Positions 42,229-51,023 are shown, counted from the stretch's first letter. The stretch is 64,000 bases of DNA from DASPWW01 sp963803425 (GCA_963803425.1 CAWDMA010000001.1:806001-870000), one strand, 5' to 3'. Notes: generated from the letters alone by a model not told the origin. Program-made: numbers and translations.

Positions 42229-44739
42229 CTAATCGCCGACGTGCGAGTGGCTGGAGCGGTGCTTGCGCTTGCCGGCGGGCAGCGAGTACTTGGAGGGGTC
42301 GGCCGAGACCTTGGGCTGGTCGAGCTTCCCGATCCGGTTGATCAGCCGCTCCCACTGGCCCGGATTGAGAACCGACTTGAACTGCTTGCCAACCTTGCCC
42401 GTCCCGTAGGTGGGAGTGAAGCCGCAGTGGATGTGGTCGTCGTGGTCGGCGAGCGCGAAGCTCGGCCCGCCCAGGTCCATCAGCGAGATCAGCTGGTCGC
42501 ACTGGTTCGGCTCCTGCATGCTGAGCAGCTCGTGCAGCACGGTCTCGGTGATCGAGCCCTTGCCCTGGTGGCCGAGGATCGGGATGCCGTTGACCGCGGC
42601 GATGTCGACCGCGTTGCCCGAGGAGTGGTCGGAGACGTTGCCGCTCGTGGTCAGGTAGCTGTGCCCGCACTTCAGCGAGGTGATCGTGAGCCGGAAGCCG
42701 CGGGCGGACAGGAACGACAGCACGCGCAGCACCCGGGCATCGATCTGGTGCGTCTTGATGTCCTCGCGCCCGCAGGCGTAGATCGAGATGCGTGGGTCGG
42801 AGAGGACGTGCCGCTCCAGCTCCGGCTTCGACATCAGCAGCACCTGGCTCACGTCGGCCTCCTGGAACGGGTCCTTGCCCTCGGCGCGGTACACCGCCGT
42901 CTCCTCGAGCAGCTTCCATCCGTCCAGGATCGGCTTCGGGTCGATCCTCTTGGCGCCGCGGCCCGCCGGGGTGATCGTGAAGTGGACGTGGGGGGCGAGG
43001 TCGTCGACCTTGCCGATCCGGCCGAGGATCGTGCCGGCGGAGACCTTGGAGCCCTTCTTGAGCGGCCGCGCCTCCATCTTGCGGCGGTCGAAGCGGAGCA
43101 CGCCGCCGAGGTAGGCCTTGACGGTCTCGTAGCCGGGGAAGCGGCTGGAGAAGAGGGAGTCGAGCTGGCCGGTGATGTCGGCGCGGTTCACGTTCCGGGG
43201 GCGCTCCGGGTACGCGAACAGCCGCGCCCGCGCGTCCTCGGTGTTGCGCGGGCCGTCGTTCGCGCCCTTGGCCCTGTCCGTCTTCACGCCCTTGGGGTTC
43301 TTCGCGCTGCTCGACTCCTTCTCCGCCCTGTCGGGGGCGGCCGCTGTCGCGACCTTCCCGGCGGTCGCCGGCCCGTGCGGCTTTCCGTCGTCCGGGGTGA
43401 CCAGCTTGAAGTCGTCCGCGCTGAGCTTGTGCCGGCGGGGCACCGGATAGACGTCAGCGACGTCGTCCAGCTGCGCGTAGGTGAACCGGTTCCCGTAGGA
43501 GTCCTGGAGGACGACGTAGCGGCCGAGCTTCTTGGAGCGGCCGATCTTCTTGATCACGCCGTCGTTGACCGCGACGACAGGAGCGCCGTCGCGAGCGTAG
43601 ATGTTGATCCCGCGCCGGGTCGCCGACGCGTCGATCGTGGACGCGGTGACGCCGCCCAGATCGGTGGCCTTGCCGTCCTTGCGCGGCTTCGAGCGCTGCT
43701 CGATCGTCCGCTCCGAGACGTCGTCGGCGTACCGCGCCCGCGCCGCCACCGGGAAGTGGGCGCCCTCGGTGAGGCCGGTCAGAGACCCGACCAGGCCGTC
43801 GGGGAGCTTCCCGTACTGGCGCGCCACGGTGAGCACCTCGTCGACATACCAGTCGGCGTGGTTGTAGGCGAACACGGCGCGCTCCAGATCGGACTCGCCG
43901 CCGGCGGCGCGCAGGTAGCGGGCCGCCGCGCACACCGCGTCGAGCGGGTTGTAGGGGTCCTTGCGGCCGTCGCCGTTGGCGTCGACCCCGTACGCCTTCC
44001 AGGTTGAGGGCAGGAACTGCATCTGCCCGATCGCGCCGGCGGTGGACGGGCCCATGTTGGTGCCGAAGGCACTCTCGATCTTGTGGATCGAGGCCAGCAC
44101 CGGCCACGGGATCCCGTACTGGGTCCCGCAGGCCTGGTAGATCGGCAGCATGAACGGCGGGATCTCGAACTGGTTGATCATGAAGCTCGGGATCCCCTCC
44201 TCCGGGGTCGGGCCGAACTGGGCGACGCTGAGGGAGGGGTTGTCGTTGGTGGGCGCCCCGTCGCGCTTGCGGATCTTCGGCTCCTTCACGGAGTCGTCGT
44301 TGCGATCGCCCTTCCCCTTCTTCTTGTCCTTGCCCTTCGCCTTGGTCCCGCCGGAGCCGTTGTCACGGCCGCCCTTGCCCTTCTTCTCGCCCTTGTCCTT
44401 GGCGCTCTCGTCCTTGTTGAAGTCCTGCTCGGGCCGCGTGGTCGTGTCGGGGACCGTCGTGGTTCCATCCGGCTCGGTGGCGTCCTCGCGCTCGTTGTCG
44501 TCCGCGTCGTTCTCGCAGCCGGGATCCTTGGTGTCGATAAGGTGGTCCGCGTCGTTGTCCTTGCCGTCCGTGCACGCGGTCAGCGCCCGCAGCGAGATCC
44601 CGTTCGGGGCCGTCAGCCCGGTCCCGTTCGTGGTCGTGGTGGTGCTGGTCGTCGGCCCCTGCGCCGTGCTGACGCCCGCCGCCGTGGTCGCCACGGCGAG
44701 CACCGCCAGAGCAACTGTCAGTAGCAGGCGCTGTCTCAT
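42229..44739 (-). CDS. Three-domain peptidoglycan hydrolase (SLT, M23-like, M15-like)
   Basis: About 836 residues from ATG 44739 with a signal peptide. A Cys-bearing DGKDND-x-DG calcium-like motif (about 50-80) and a Lys/Asp-rich linker follow. The lytic transglycosylase domain has the catalytic Glu in ASIHKIESAFGTNMGPSTAGAIGQMQF. The LytM/M23-like region (GINIYARDGAPVVAVNDGVIKKIG ... LAPHVHFTI) carries an insert of about 150 residues between its halves. The C-terminus holds an M15/VanY-like site (GNVSDHSSGNAVDIAA, LADHDDHIHCG). It should cut glycan strands and peptides outside the cell. The M23 domain may be split or inactive. Confidence 0.8.
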   Translation of the reverse strand: MRQRLLLTVALAVLAVATTAAGVSTAQGPTTSTTTTTNGTGLTAPNGISLRALTACTDGKDNDADHLIDTKDPGCENDADDNEREDATEPDGTTTVPDTTTRPEQDFNKDESAKDKGEKKGKGGRDNGSGGTKAKGKDKKKGKGDRNDDSVKEPKIRKRDGAPTNDNPSLSVAQFGPTPEEGIPSFMINQFEIPPFMLPIYQACGTQYGIPWPVLASIHKIESAFGTNMGPSTAGAIGQMQFLPSTWKAYGVDANGDGRKDPYNPLDAVCAAARYLRAAGGESDLERAVFAYNHADWYVDEVLTVARQYGKLPDGLVGSLTGLTEGAHFPVAARARYADDVSERTIEQRSKPRKDGKATDLGGVTASTIDASATRRGINIYARDGAPVVAVNDGVIKKIGRSKKLGRYVVLQDSYGNRFTYAQLDDVADVYPVPRRHKLSADDFKLVTPDDGKPHGPATAGKVATAAAPDRAEKESSSAKNPKGVKTDRAKGANDGPRNTEDARARLFAYPERPRNVNRADITGQLDSLFSSRFPGYETVKAYLGGVLRFDRRKMEARPLKKGSKVSAGTILGRIGKVDDLAPHVHFTITPAGRGAKRIDPKPILDGWKLLEETAVYRAEGKDPFQEADVSQVLLMSKPELERHVLSDPRISIYACGREDIKTHQIDARVLRVLSFLSARGFRLTITSLKCGHSYLTTSGNVSDHSSGNAVDIAAVNGIPILGHQGKGSITETVLHELLSMQEPNQCDQLISLMDLGGPSFALADHDDHIHCGFTPTYGTGKVGKQFKSVLNPGQWERLINRIGKLDQPKVSADPSKYSLPAGKRKHRSSHSHVGD

Positions 44740-44917
44740 CCTTGCTGTACCCGGGTGCCGTTGGCCGTCGCCGCGGTGCGGCACCCTGCGCGGGGATCTC
44801 CACGGCCGTCGAGCACGGACAAGCTACCCGGTAGCCCCGAGCTTTGCAATCTGAAGCGGCCCCCGCGCACGCACACAACCTAACCTAGTTCCACGGACGA
44901 ATTGCCCACCCTTCCGT

Positions 44918-44923
44918 TACGCT
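44918..44923 (+). promoter_or_regulatory. -10 box of the coiled-coil protein gene
   Basis: TACGCT, 6 nt before GTG 44930. Confidence 0.45.
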
Positions 44924-44929
44924 CGCGCG

Positions 44930-45274
44930 GTGGGATACGAGGAGTACGACGAGGCGGACAGCGGTCTCCGGGACCGGCTCTCCACCGCGGGGGAGGACGC
45001 GCTCGGCGAGCTCGCGCACAGCCTGCTCGAGAACCCGCTGTTCGGCCAGGCGGTGGCAGGCGCGCTTGGCGCCGGAGAGCGAGCCCTGCAGGCACAGCGC
45101 TCCGCGATGAACGCGCTCAACATCCCGTCGGCGACCGACCTGGAGCGGATCGAGCGCCGCCTCCGCAGCCTCTCGGACCGGCTCGAGGAGCTCGAGGACA
45201 GGGTCGACGAGCTGGCCCGGTCAGTCGAGGGCGGCCGCGGCGATCCGGGCGGAGTCCAGGGCCGGCTGGGATAG
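44930..45274 (+). CDS. Small coiled-coil protein
   Basis: 114 residues: an acidic N-terminus, a helical Ala/Leu-rich middle (LAHSLLENPLFGQAVAGALGAGERALQAQR), and the coiled coil PSATDLERIERRLRSLSDRLEELEDRVDEL. This resembles phasin or PhaF-like proteins and actinobacterial small coiled-coil proteins. It may coat granules, but no polymer synthase is seen nearby. Its end overlaps the convergent phosphorylase gene by 54 nt. GTG 44930 lies 6 nt after TACGCT. Confidence 0.65.
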   Translation: MGYEEYDEADSGLRDRLSTAGEDALGELAHSLLENPLFGQAVAGALGAGERALQAQRSAMNALNIPSATDLERIERRLRSLSDRLEELEDRVDELARSVEGGRGDPGGVQGRLG

Positions 45275-45862
45275 CTCGTCAGCGGGGTCCGCGGGCGGCG
45301 CGAACAGCACCGCGGCGACGCTGACGCCGACCGCGCGGCCGAGCGTCAGCACGGCCGCCGTCTCCAGGTCGACGGCGACCGCGCCGTCGGCAGGCGCGGG
45401 GCCGTCGAGCAGGTCGCGGCTGGCGATCGTCGCCGGGCGCGCCCGATCGCCGGCAGCGTCGATCAGCGCCCGGATCAGCTCCGGGTCGGGCTCGACCGCG
45501 CCGTCGGCGCCGAGGGCGGCGCTGGTGCCGTCGCCGGGCAGCGCTCGATCGACGAGCACCGCCTCGCCCGGACGCAATCGGTCGCCGAGCGGCGTGCAGG
45601 CGCCGATCCGGACGGCCCGACGCACGCCGAGCTCCACCAGCTGTGCGAGCACGGCGGCGGCGCTGGGGCCGCCGATCCCGGTCGACTGCACGGTCAGGGG
45701 ACGACCAGGGGCCGCCTCGCCGTGGTAGCCCCACAGCCCGTGGTGGTGGTTGCTCATCACGGGCGCCTGCAGGAGGTCCTGGGCGATCGCGAGCGCATCC
45801 CCGGGGTCGGCGGGGAGCACGGCGTCGGACGCGATCGGAGCCGTCGGGCGCAGATACCGCAT
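45221..45862 (-). CDS. Nucleoside phosphorylase (PNP/UDP family)
   Basis: 213 residues. The pattern is that of the uridine/purine nucleoside phosphorylase superfamily: STGIGGPSAAAVLAQLVELGVRRAVRIGACTPL (phosphate and ribose loops), then GAVAVDLETAAVLTLGRAVGVSVAAVLF with the substrate-binding Glu in place of the usual MEME. The core NH...YHGE motif (NHHHGLWGYHGE) is at the start. It splits a nucleoside with phosphate; base specificity is unclear. ATG 45862 lies 7 nt after TAGCGT. It overlaps the converging coiled-coil gene. Confidence 0.75.
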   Translation of the reverse strand: MRYLRPTAPIASDAVLPADPGDALAIAQDLLQAPVMSNHHHGLWGYHGEAAPGRPLTVQSTGIGGPSAAAVLAQLVELGVRRAVRIGACTPLGDRLRPGEAVLVDRALPGDGTSAALGADGAVEPDPELIRALIDAAGDRARPATIASRDLLDGPAPADGAVAVDLETAAVLTLGRAVGVSVAAVLFAPPADPADELSQPALDSARIAAAALD

Positions 45863-45869
45863 ACAAGCG

Positions 45870-45875
45870 ACGCTA
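45870..45875 (-). promoter_or_regulatory. -10 box of the nucleoside phosphorylase gene
   Basis: TAGCGT on the minus strand, 7 nt before ATG 45862. Confidence 0.45.
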
Positions 45876-45927
45876 GTCAATCCCGCGGCCTGCTCCACGT
45901 CGCGTCCGGGGTCGCGGGGTCACTGCG

Positions 45928-45933
45928 TAGAGT
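45928..45933 (+). promoter_or_regulatory. -10 box of the phasin-like gene and acyltransferase operon
   Basis: TAGAGT, 6 nt before GTG 45940. Confidence 0.45.
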
Positions 45934-45939
45934 TGGGTT

Positions 45940-46266
45940 GTGGTGGACGAGCCCAAACCCCCGCAACCTCGAGGTCTCCCGGACGGCCTGCGGGCCGCGA
46001 TCGAGAGCACCCTGTCGAGCATCGGCGAGGCCGGCGAGAGCACCGCCACCGAGCTCGGGCAAAGGCTCGACCGCGCCGGAGAGCTGCTCGACCAGGTCGC
46101 CGGCCGCGGCCGCGAGGTGCCCTCCGAGCTGCTCGCCCGCTCCGGGCAGGCCGCGGAGGCCTCCGCGGCGCTCACCGCCCGGGTCGTAGACGCCGTCCGC
46201 GAGACGCTCGGCCGCGACCGGGATCGCCCCGACCCAGAGCCTAAGCCTAAACCTGAGGTTGAATGA
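45940..46266 (+). CDS. Small helical protein, phasin-like
   Basis: 108 residues: a Pro-rich head (DEPKPPQPRGLPDGL), a long amphipathic helix (AIESTLSSIGEAGESTATELGQRLDRAGELLDQVAGRG), and a charged, proline-rich tail (RDRDRPDPEPKPKPEVE). Members of this type often sit next to lipid or polymer genes. Its TGA overlaps the start of the acyltransferase gene (ATGA), so the two are coupled, which supports a role in membranes or granules. Function not shown. Confidence 0.6.
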   Translation: MVDEPKPPQPRGLPDGLRAAIESTLSSIGEAGESTATELGQRLDRAGELLDQVAGRGREVPSELLARSGQAAEASAALTARVVDAVRETLGRDRDRPDPEPKPKPEVE

Positions 46267-47231
46267 TGGAGCAGCGGGGCGCCGAGCGCCGCGCCCGACG
46301 CGCCGAGGTCGACACGGTGCGCGAGTTCCTGCGCGGGACCCGGGAGGGTCTCGATCGGGGCCTGGGGCCGCTGAGCGCGGCGCAGCGCGCCGCCGACGAC
46401 ATGCCCGACGCCTTCCGGGAGGCGCTCGACGGCGCCGCCGCCGAGGGCAGGGCGGAGCGCGCCGCCGACGGATGGGGCTTCGACCCGGGGACGCCGCAGG
46501 CGCTGTCGCCGGCGCTCGAGTTCCTGTACGAGCTGTGGTGGAGGGTGCGGAGCACGGGCCTTCAGCATCTGCCGGCCCCCGGGCCGGCGCTGATCGTCGC
46601 CAACCACGCCGGCTCCCTGTTCCCGTTCGACGCCGCGATGATCGCGACCGCGATCCGCAAGCACGACGGCCTCGGTCGGTGGCCGCGCTTCCTCGTCCTC
46701 GAATGGGCCCTGTCGCTCCCCCTGGTCGGCGATCTGATCCGGTCCGCCGGGGGCGTTCCGGCGAAGCCTCCGAACGCGGCCGGCCTGTTGGCGGAGAACC
46801 GGCTCGTGACCGTGTTCCCCGAGGGGGTGAAGGGTCCCGGGAAGCCGTTCTCGGAGCGCTACCGCCTGCGCCGGTTCGGGACCGGGTTCGCCGAGGTCGC
46901 GATCCGCGAGGGCGCCCCGATCGTCCCGGTCGCGGTGGTCGGCTCCGAGGAGATCTATCCGAAGCTCGGCGACAGCGAGGCGCTCGCCCGGCTGGTCGGG
47001 GCCCCGTACTTCCCGATCACGCCGATCTTCCCGGCCCTGGGGCCGCTCGGCCTGATCCCGCTTCCGTCCAGGTGGCGAATCGAGTTCTGCGAGCCGATCC
47101 GGCCGGACCACCCCCCGGAGGCGGCGTCCGATCCGGCCGTGGCAGCGGCGCTCTCGGACCGCGTCCGGGACCTGATCCAGCGCAAGCTGCACGAGAACCT
47201 CGTACTACGCGGGCCGCCGTTCGCGGCGTAG
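46263..47231 (+). CDS. Lysophospholipid acyltransferase (PlsC family)
   Basis: 322 residues with PlsC-like motifs: LIVANHAGSLFPFDAAMI (His ... Asp), FPEGVKGPGKPFSERYRLRRFGTGFAEVAI and APIVPVAVVGSEE. The catalytic His-Asp pair is separated by seven residues (HAGSLFPFD) rather than the usual four, a known variation in actinobacteria. It transfers an acyl group to lysophosphatidate or a related lysolipid at the membrane. The first 90 residues are a charged helical extension. It is coupled to the small helical gene before it. Substrate is inferred from family. Confidence 0.8.
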   Translation: MMEQRGAERRARRAEVDTVREFLRGTREGLDRGLGPLSAAQRAADDMPDAFREALDGAAAEGRAERAADGWGFDPGTPQALSPALEFLYELWWRVRSTGLQHLPAPGPALIVANHAGSLFPFDAAMIATAIRKHDGLGRWPRFLVLEWALSLPLVGDLIRSAGGVPAKPPNAAGLLAENRLVTVFPEGVKGPGKPFSERYRLRRFGTGFAEVAIREGAPIVPVAVVGSEEIYPKLGDSEALARLVGAPYFPITPIFPALGPLGLIPLPSRWRIEFCEPIRPDHPPEAASDPAVAAALSDRVRDLIQRKLHENLVLRGPPFAA

Positions 47232-47286
47232 CCGCGGCCCGACCCGGCGCTCGCTCGGTGCGTTGAATCCGCGTGACGTAAGCCAC

Positions 47287-47292
47287 TAGACT
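47287..47292 (+). promoter_or_regulatory. Possible -10 box of the SCP2 gene
   Basis: TAGACT, 9 nt before ATG 47302. Confidence 0.35.
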
Positions 47293-47301
47293 TCCGCCGC
47301 G

Positions 47302-47748
47302 ATGCCGACCGTCACCCGGACCGGCGCCGACACCCTCTTCCGTTCCGCCGACGAGATGCGCGAGCTGCTCGACCGCGTCCTGACGGAGGTCGACGCCGAC
47401 GATCAGGCCGGGCCGCTGCTGCGGGCGACCGCGATGCACATGCGGCTGTCGATCCCGGACCTCGACCTGGCGGTCAACATCAGCGCCAGCGAGGACCCGC
47501 AGCACTATGTCGAGTGGAGCTTCGACACCACCCCGCCGTGGGAGCCAAAGCTGGAGCTGACTATGGACTCCGCAATGGCGAACGCCTACCTGCAGGGCAA
47601 GACGAGCGTCCCGGTGGCGATCGCGAGGGGCCAGGTGCAGTGCGCCGGCGATGCTCGCTCCGCGCTGCTCTACCTGCCGGCGACGAAGCTGATCACCGAT
47701 CCGTACCGCCGCCTCGTCGGCGCCGAGTATCCCCACCTCGCGATCTAG
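47302..47748 (+). CDS. SCP2 sterol-binding-like protein
   Basis: 148 residues with the SCP2 pattern: LDLAVNISASEDPQHYVEWSF, then LELTMDSAMANAYLQGKTSVPVAIARGQVQCAGDARSALLYLPA (in parts), giving a hydrophobic binding tunnel. SCP2 domains hold fatty acyl-CoA or sterol-like lipids and pass them between enzymes. It follows the acyltransferase by 70 bp on the same strand and may take part in lipid handling. The neighbouring cyclase gene is on the same strand, 34 bp later. Confidence 0.8.
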   Translation: MPTVTRTGADTLFRSADEMRELLDRVLTEVDADDQAGPLLRATAMHMRLSIPDLDLAVNISASEDPQHYVEWSFDTTPPWEPKLELTMDSAMANAYLQGKTSVPVAIARGQVQCAGDARSALLYLPATKLITDPYRRLVGAEYPHLAI

Positions 47749-47782
47749 CACCCGCGTCCACCGGTCCTGATTGGCTTCTCGG

Positions 47783-48970
47783 GTGGCCGAGGCGACGCTC
47801 ACCATCGAAGCGGCCGCCGCCCGGTCCGGCGTCGATGCGCCGACCCTGCGCGAGTGGGCCCGCGACGGCGTGATCCCGGTCGACCCGGACCGGTGGACCG
47901 TCGCGGCCGCGGCGCAGGCGCGTGTCGTCGCCCGGATGCTGGAGCGCGGGCACTCGCTCGACTCGCTCCGGGACGCCGTCGCGGAGGGCAGGCTCGCGTT
48001 CGGGTTCGTGGAGGAGCTGTTCCCGAGCGCCGCCCGCACGATCGACCTGGAGCAGGCGGCGGAGCGGACGGGGCTGGAGCCGGAGCTGCTGGAGCGGCTG
48101 ATGGCGCTGCTCGGCACCCCCGGCTCGGGGGAGCCCTCCCTGTCCGAGCGCGACGCGGAGGCGATGGAGCAGATCTCGCGGGTCCTCGGCTCCGGGTTCC
48201 CGCTGGTCGCGCTGCTCCAGCTCGTCCGCGTGTACGCGCGCGCGATCCGCGCGATCGCCGAGGCCGAGGTGAGGCTGTTCCACCTGTACGTGCACGAGCC
48301 GCTGATCCAGGAGGGCGTCGACGCGTTCGAGATGGCGGAGGAGATGGAGGGGCTCGCCGGCGAGATCCTGCCGCTGACGAGCCCGCTGATGGAGTACATC
48401 CACACCCGCTACCTGCGCTTCTACATCGAGCAGGACGTCGTCGGCCACATGGAGACCGAGTTCGGCGGAGACGTCGAGACGGGCCGCGTGTCGATGGCGT
48501 TCTGCTTCGTCGACCTGACCGGCTTCACCCGCTACACCGAGGAGGAGGGCGACGAGGAGGCGCTCGACCTGGTGGAGCGTTTCGTCGACACGGTCGAAGC
48601 GACGCTGCCGGCGGAGGCGACGATCGTGAAGACGATCGGCGACGAGGTGATGATCGTGTCCCCCGACCCGACCACGCTGACCGAGTGGTCGGTGGGGTTC
48701 CTGGGCCTTTTCCAGGAGCGCCCCCAGCCCCGGGTCGGGATCCACTGCGGGAACGCGGTGTACCGCGAGGCCGACTACTTCGGGACCGACGTCAACCTCG
48801 CCCACCGGGTGGTGGCGCGGGCGCTCGGCGGCGAGGTGCTGATCACGCGGTCGGTGCTGGACGCGATCGGGAGCTCCGGCTATCTCGAGTTCGGCACGAT
48901 CGGCGCGACCGAGCTGAAGGGGTTCCCGGAGCCGACCGAGCTGTTCTCGGTCCGTTCGCGCCAGCCGTAG
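47783..48970 (+). CDS. Class III adenylate cyclase with N-terminal regulatory domain
   Basis: 395 residues. The N-terminal half starts with a MerR-like helix (LTIEAAAARSGVDAPTLREWARDG) and continues as an all-helical regulatory region (Ad_Cy_reg type, as in Rv1264). The C-terminal cyclase has FCFVDLTGFTRYTEEEGDEEA, KTIGDEVMIV and DYFGTDVNLAHRVVARA, so the metal Asp residues and the transition-state Asn/Arg are present. It should make cAMP, with the N-terminal part controlling activity. Start at GTG 47783; TTG 47771 is possible. Confidence 0.85.
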   Translation: MAEATLTIEAAAARSGVDAPTLREWARDGVIPVDPDRWTVAAAAQARVVARMLERGHSLDSLRDAVAEGRLAFGFVEELFPSAARTIDLEQAAERTGLEPELLERLMALLGTPGSGEPSLSERDAEAMEQISRVLGSGFPLVALLQLVRVYARAIRAIAEAEVRLFHLYVHEPLIQEGVDAFEMAEEMEGLAGEILPLTSPLMEYIHTRYLRFYIEQDVVGHMETEFGGDVETGRVSMAFCFVDLTGFTRYTEEEGDEEALDLVERFVDTVEATLPAEATIVKTIGDEVMIVSPDPTTLTEWSVGFLGLFQERPQPRVGIHCGNAVYREADYFGTDVNLAHRVVARALGGEVLITRSVLDAIGSSGYLEFGTIGATELKGFPEPTELFSVRSRQP

Positions 48971-48977
48971 CCGTCTC

Positions 48978-48983
48978 TAAGAT
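48978..48983 (+). promoter_or_regulatory. -10 box of the tilS operon
   Basis: TAAGAT, 7 nt before ATG 48991. Confidence 0.45.
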
Positions 48984-48990
48984 CGCGGCG

Positions 48991-50340
48991 ATGGCGGCGG
49001 AGGACACCCTGCGGTCGGTGGCACGGGTGATCGGCGAGAGCGGCCTGGTGCCGAGCGGCTCTCCCGGGGTGGCGCTGATCTCGGGTGGCGCCGACTCCAC
49101 CTGTCTCGCGGCGGGGCTCGCGGAGCACTGTGGGCGACCGAACGTGCACGCTCTTCACCTCAACTACGGGCTGCGGCCGTCGGCGGACGCGGACGAGCAC
49201 CTGTGCCGGCGGCTGTGCGCGATGCTGCGAATCGATCTGCGGGTGGAGCGGGTGTCGGTCGGAGGGGGGAACGTGCAGGCCGCCGCGCGGGAGCTGCGCT
49301 ACGAGGCAGCGGAGCGGCTCCGGGAGCGGCTCGGGTGCGAGTGGGTCGCGACCGGGCACACTCGCACCGACCTCGCCGAGACGGTTCTGTACCGGCTCGC
49401 GTCCTCGCCGGGGCGCCGGGCGCTGCTCGGGATGCCGGGGCGGCGCGGCCGGGTGGTCCGCCCGATGCTCGGGCTGGAGCGCGACGAGGCGCGCCGGATC
49501 GCGGTCGACGCCGGTCTCCCGTTCGCTGACGACCCGACCAACCTGGACCCGAGCTTCGCCCGCAATCGGATCCGCTCGGAGGTGCTGCCGGTGCTGCGCG
49601 AGATCAACCCGGCCGCGGAGCGAAATCTTGCCGAGACCCGGATCGAGCTGGCCGAGGAGGGTCGCGTGCTCGACCGCGTGGTCGAGGAGGCCCTCGACGC
49701 CGCCGGGGCGGGCGACGGGGCCGTCGCGATCCGCGCCGAGAGGCTCGCCGGCGCGGAGCCGGGACTGCGCCGGCTGGCGCTGCGGACGCTCGCCGAGCGC
49801 GCCGCGGGCGCCGAGGTGGCGCTGCCGCGGGCCCGCGTTGCCGAGATCTGGCGGCTGGCCGGGCGGCCCGAGGGCGGCGAGGTCGATCTCGGCGGCGGGT
49901 TGGTGGCGCGCTGCGAGCAGGGCATGATCCGGTTCGGCCCGGGGGTGGAGCGCGAGCCCGAGCCAGTCTCCCTGCGGGTTCCCGGGACCGCCCGGTTCGG
50001 GCCGTGGGACGTCCGCGCGGAGCTGCACCGCCCGCCTGTGGAGATGAACGGCCCGGAGCGTGCGATCCTCGACCGGGCGATGCTCGGCGGGGGCATGGTG
50101 GTGCGGACGTGGCGCGAGGGCGACCGGATCCGCCCGCTCGGGATGGACGGGACGAAGACGCTCGGCGACCTGTTCACCGACACCGGCGTGCCGCGCTCGC
50201 TCCGTCACAAGGTCCCGGTGGTCGCGGTCGGGGAGCGGATCGCGTGGGTGGCCGGGGTCGCCGTGTCCGAGGAGTTCCGGCTGCACCCGACCGCCGGGGA
50301 GGCCGTGATCCTGAGCGCCAGCATCCGCGATCAGGCGTGA
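48991..50340 (+). CDS. tilS: tRNA(Ile)-lysidine synthetase
   Basis: 449 residues. The N-terminal PP-loop is ALISGGADSTCLAAGLAEH; VHALHLNYGLRP and ATGHTRTDLAETVLYRL follow. The C-terminal tRNA-binding region is present (RTWREGDRIRPLGMDGTKTLGDLFTDTGVPRSLRHKVPVV, in parts). It attaches lysine to the wobble C34 of tRNA-Ile2 with ATP so that AUA is read as isoleucine. Its stop overlaps hpt, a partnership conserved in many bacteria. TAAGAT 7 nt upstream suggests a leaderless start. Confidence 0.95.
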   Translation: MAAEDTLRSVARVIGESGLVPSGSPGVALISGGADSTCLAAGLAEHCGRPNVHALHLNYGLRPSADADEHLCRRLCAMLRIDLRVERVSVGGGNVQAAARELRYEAAERLRERLGCEWVATGHTRTDLAETVLYRLASSPGRRALLGMPGRRGRVVRPMLGLERDEARRIAVDAGLPFADDPTNLDPSFARNRIRSEVLPVLREINPAAERNLAETRIELAEEGRVLDRVVEEALDAAGAGDGAVAIRAERLAGAEPGLRRLALRTLAERAAGAEVALPRARVAEIWRLAGRPEGGEVDLGGGLVARCEQGMIRFGPGVEREPEPVSLRVPGTARFGPWDVRAELHRPPVEMNGPERAILDRAMLGGGMVVRTWREGDRIRPLGMDGTKTLGDLFTDTGVPRSLRHKVPVVAVGERIAWVAGVAVSEEFRLHPTAGEAVILSASIRDQA

Positions 50341-50903
50341 CCCCGAACGATCAGATCGGCGACGTGTTGATCGAGTCGGATCAGCTGCAACGCCGCGTCG
50401 AGGAGCTCTCCGCCGAGATCAGCCGCGACTATGCCGACGGCGACCTCGTCCTGGTCGGGATCCTGAAGGGGGCGGTGATGTTCCTCGCCGACCTGATGCG
50501 CCACCTGAAGGTCCCGTGCGAGCTCGACTTCATGGCGGTGTCGAGCTACGGCTCCGCGACCGACTCCTCCGGCGTCGTCCGCATTCTCAAGGACCTGGAG
50601 AGCTCGATCGAGGGGCGCGACGTGCTGATCGTCGAGGACATCATCGACTCGGGGCTCACCCTGCACTACCTGATCCGCAGCCTCCGCGCCCGCGCGCCGC
50701 GGTCGCTGGAGGTGTGCGCGCTGCTCACCAAGCCGGAGCGCCGCCGCGTCGACCTCCCGATCAGGTACACGGGATTCGAGATCCCCAATCGGTTCGTGAT
50801 CGGGTACGGGCTCGACCACAACCAGCGCTACCGCAACCTCGAGTACGTCGCGGTGCTGGGCGGCGATCCCGACGATCCGCCGCCCGGGGAGCCGACCCGC
50901 TGA
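50337..50903 (+). CDS. hpt: Hypoxanthine phosphoribosyltransferase
   Basis: 188 residues, GTG 50337 overlapping the tilS stop. The PRPP-binding motif is VLIVEDIIDSGLT, with the hood loop ELDFMAVSSYGSAT and the C-terminal ALLTKPERRRV...FVIGYGLDHNQRYRNLEYVAVL. It makes IMP or GMP from hypoxanthine or guanine and PRPP. In this window it could use the hypoxanthine produced by the methylthioadenosine operon at 9.1-12 kb, and it is next to ftsH, as in many Gram-positive genomes. Confidence 0.95.
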   Translation: MTPNDQIGDVLIESDQLQRRVEELSAEISRDYADGDLVLVGILKGAVMFLADLMRHLKVPCELDFMAVSSYGSATDSSGVVRILKDLESSIEGRDVLIVEDIIDSGLTLHYLIRSLRARAPRSLEVCALLTKPERRRVDLPIRYTGFEIPNRFVIGYGLDHNQRYRNLEYVAVLGGDPDDPPPGEPTR

Positions 50904-50951
50904 GCGCAGCGCCCCCGCTCCCACGCATGGATCGGGCAACGGGCGCCCTGG

Positions 50952-50957
50952 TACGCT
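50952..50957 (+). promoter_or_regulatory. Possible -10 box of ftsH
   Basis: TACGCT in the 120-bp hpt-ftsH gap. Transcripts starting here would carry a leader of about 65 nt. That leader contains an imperfect inverted repeat, GGCAC ... GTGCC. Confidence 0.4.
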
Positions 50958-51023
50958 GAAATTCGGTTGCAGGCACTAAAGAGTTCGTGATCTGGTGCCG
51001 AAGCTACACGCGTAAGGACTCAC

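Noticed and set aside
46236..46262. CCTAAGCCTAAACCTGAGGTT repeat-like tract resembling the hairpin at 41341
   Set aside because: It encodes the Pro/Lys/Glu tail of the phasin-like protein and does not form the same stem; similarity is by chance.
50960..51023. Possible riboswitch in the ftsH leader
   Set aside because: Only a short imperfect inverted repeat is present, with no known riboswitch core; noted only with the promoter.
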